Shown one piece after another: positions 63,230 to 64,000 of a stretch of 64,000 nucleotides of DNA. Both the position numbers and the translations under genes were made by a program. Numbering within the stretch: position 1 is the stretch's first letter; each line of letters starts with the position of its first letter. The notes beneath the pieces were generated by a model. That model saw only the letters and a list, made by a program, of their open reading frames with translations, did no database searches and had not been told where the DNA came from. The stretch comes from Hydrocarboniphaga effusa AP103 (GTDB lineage: Bacteria; Pseudomonadota; Gammaproteobacteria; Nevskiales; Nevskiaceae), in assembly GCF_000271305.1 (NCBI RefSeq), contig NZ_AKGD01000001.1, positions 930,001-994,000 of the forward strand, written 5' to 3'.

Positions 63230-64000
63230 TCATTCGCTCCAGCGCGGCATGCGCTTTTCGAGAAAGGCGGCCGGCCCTTCGCGGTTGTCGGGCGAGGCGT
63301 TGACGCGCGACACCGCGGCGTCGGTCAGGGCTCTGGCCTCTTCTTCACTGATTTCGGCGGCGATGCGGGCGATGGCGAGCGATTCGCGCACCGCGACCGG
63401 CGAGTTGCGCGCAATGCGCCCGGCCAGCGCATAGGCTTCTTCGATCACCTGCTCGTCGGCCACCAGGCGATTGACGAGTCCGACCTCGTAGCAGCGCCTG
63501 GCGGCGATCAGATCGGCCGTCGCCAGCCATTCGATCGCGATCGCCCGCGGCACGCGCTTGGGCAGGCGATAGACGCCGCAGGCGCCGGCGATGGTGCCGC
63601 GGCTCGTCTCGGGCAAGCCCAGGCGCGCGGTTTCACCGGCGACGATCAGATCGCAGGACAGCGCGAGTTCGAGCCCGCCGCCCGCGGCGACTCCGCGGAT
63701 CGCCGCGATCCACGGCTTGCGGCGCGGAAACGACGAAAGCCCCAGATAGCCGCCGCGCGGTCGCAGCAATTCGTCGCTGCGGCCGGCGGAGAGCGTCGCC
63801 AGATCCGCGCCGGCCGAGAACGCCAGCCCGCCGGCGCCGGTGAGCACGACGGCGCGAATGTCGGTATCGGATTCGACCACTTCGGCCGCCGCTTCGAGTG
63901 CCTCGGCCATCGCCGGATCGATCGCATTGCGCGCGGCCGGACGGTCGATGACGATGCAGGCCAGGTGCGGCCGCTCGCGCAGGATGGCCACGCTTCCCGA
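63230..64000 (-). CDS. Enoyl-CoA hydratase (5' end at or beyond window edge)
   Basis: A crotonase of at least 253 residues: FSAGADLATLSAG, RGVAAGGGLELALSCD and GLPETSRGTIAGACG hold both catalytic glutamates. The C-terminal PAAFLEKRMPRW is typical. GTG 63991 could be the start, but the frame stays open to the window edge (SGSVAILRE) and homologues usually have a few more N-terminal residues, so the true start probably lies outside. It is coupled to the DUF1214 gene downstream. Confidence 0.9.
   Translation of the reverse strand, partial: SGSVAILRERPHLACIVIDRPAARNAIDPAMAEALEAAAEVVESDTDIRAVVLTGAGGLAFSAGADLATLSAGRSDELLRPRGGYLGLSSFPRRKPWIAAIRGVAAGGGLELALSCDLIVAGETARLGLPETSRGTIAGACGVYRLPKRVPRAIAIEWLATADLIAARRCYEVGLVNRLVADEQVIEEAYALAGRIARNSPVAVRESLAIARIAAEISEEEARALTDAAVSRVNASPDNREGPAAFLEKRMPRWSE

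Overview
The window is GC-rich chromosomal DNA. It most likely comes from a gammaproteobacterium: it has TolC and TonB/FecIR systems of a Gram-negative envelope, a tRNA with an encoded CCA, and REP-like GC-rich hairpins of the kind common in Xanthomonadales and Nevskiales. No 16S or marker gene is present, so this placement is inference. Three blocks can be told apart.

Block 1 (1-20457, all + strand, almost every junction overlapping or only a few bases apart) is a polyketide/glycolipid locus. It encodes a KS-AT-ACP-ACP-KR megasynthase (5' end cut by the window), a KS, an AT-DH-phosphopantetheinyl transferase protein, a free ACP, a GT1-type glycosyltransferase, an alpha/beta hydrolase, two HxxxDG acyltransferases, and a complete tripartite exporter (adaptor, ABC ATPase, two FtsX/MacB-like permeases, TolC). 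The closest known logic is the cyanobacterial heterocyst-glycolipid system (Hgl synthases, a glycosyltransferase, DevBCA plus HgdD). The most striking object in the window lies here: a tRNA-Ala(GGC) gene bracketed by two 11-bp REP-like hairpins sits inside the KS-AT linker and splits what looks like one KS-AT-DH-PPTase gene into two frames.

Block 2 (20556-27027) looks like an island of small regulator/enzyme modules with visibly more A/T-rich codon use than its flanks. The modules are HxlR with SDR and an NTF2-like protein, TetR with an alpha/beta hydrolase, an ECF41 sigma factor with a carboxymuconolactone-decarboxylase-like protein, and TetR with SDR. In three of the four the cognate control sites can be read directly: paired TetR operators, two divergent ECF41 promoters TGTCACA-N16-CGTC, and a shared GATCGATCCA operator.

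Block 3 (27119-64000) starts with a nicotinamide phosphoribosyltransferase. It continues as a large acyl-CoA catabolic region: nine intact or near-intact SDRs plus an SDR remnant, three enoyl-CoA hydratases, an acyl-CoA dehydrogenase, an acyl-CoA ligase, an alpha-methylacyl-CoA racemase-like CoA transferase, a dienoyl-CoA reductase-like SDR, hotdog thioesterases, two sulfotransferases, two DUF1214 proteins, a LuxC/LuxE-type acyl reductase pair, MFS carriers, and a TonB receptor with FecI/FecR and a TauD-type dioxygenase. This gene set suggests uptake and beta-oxidation of a methyl-branched or polycyclic (terpenoid or steroid-like) acid; the substrate is not proven. Two features recur. Catalytically complete subunits are paired with degenerate partners: an SDR pair present at two loci, and a hotdog pair. 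FadR/GntR-type GTNNAC sites occur in the main promoters, next to a gene for an unusual tandem-duplicated FadR-like regulator.
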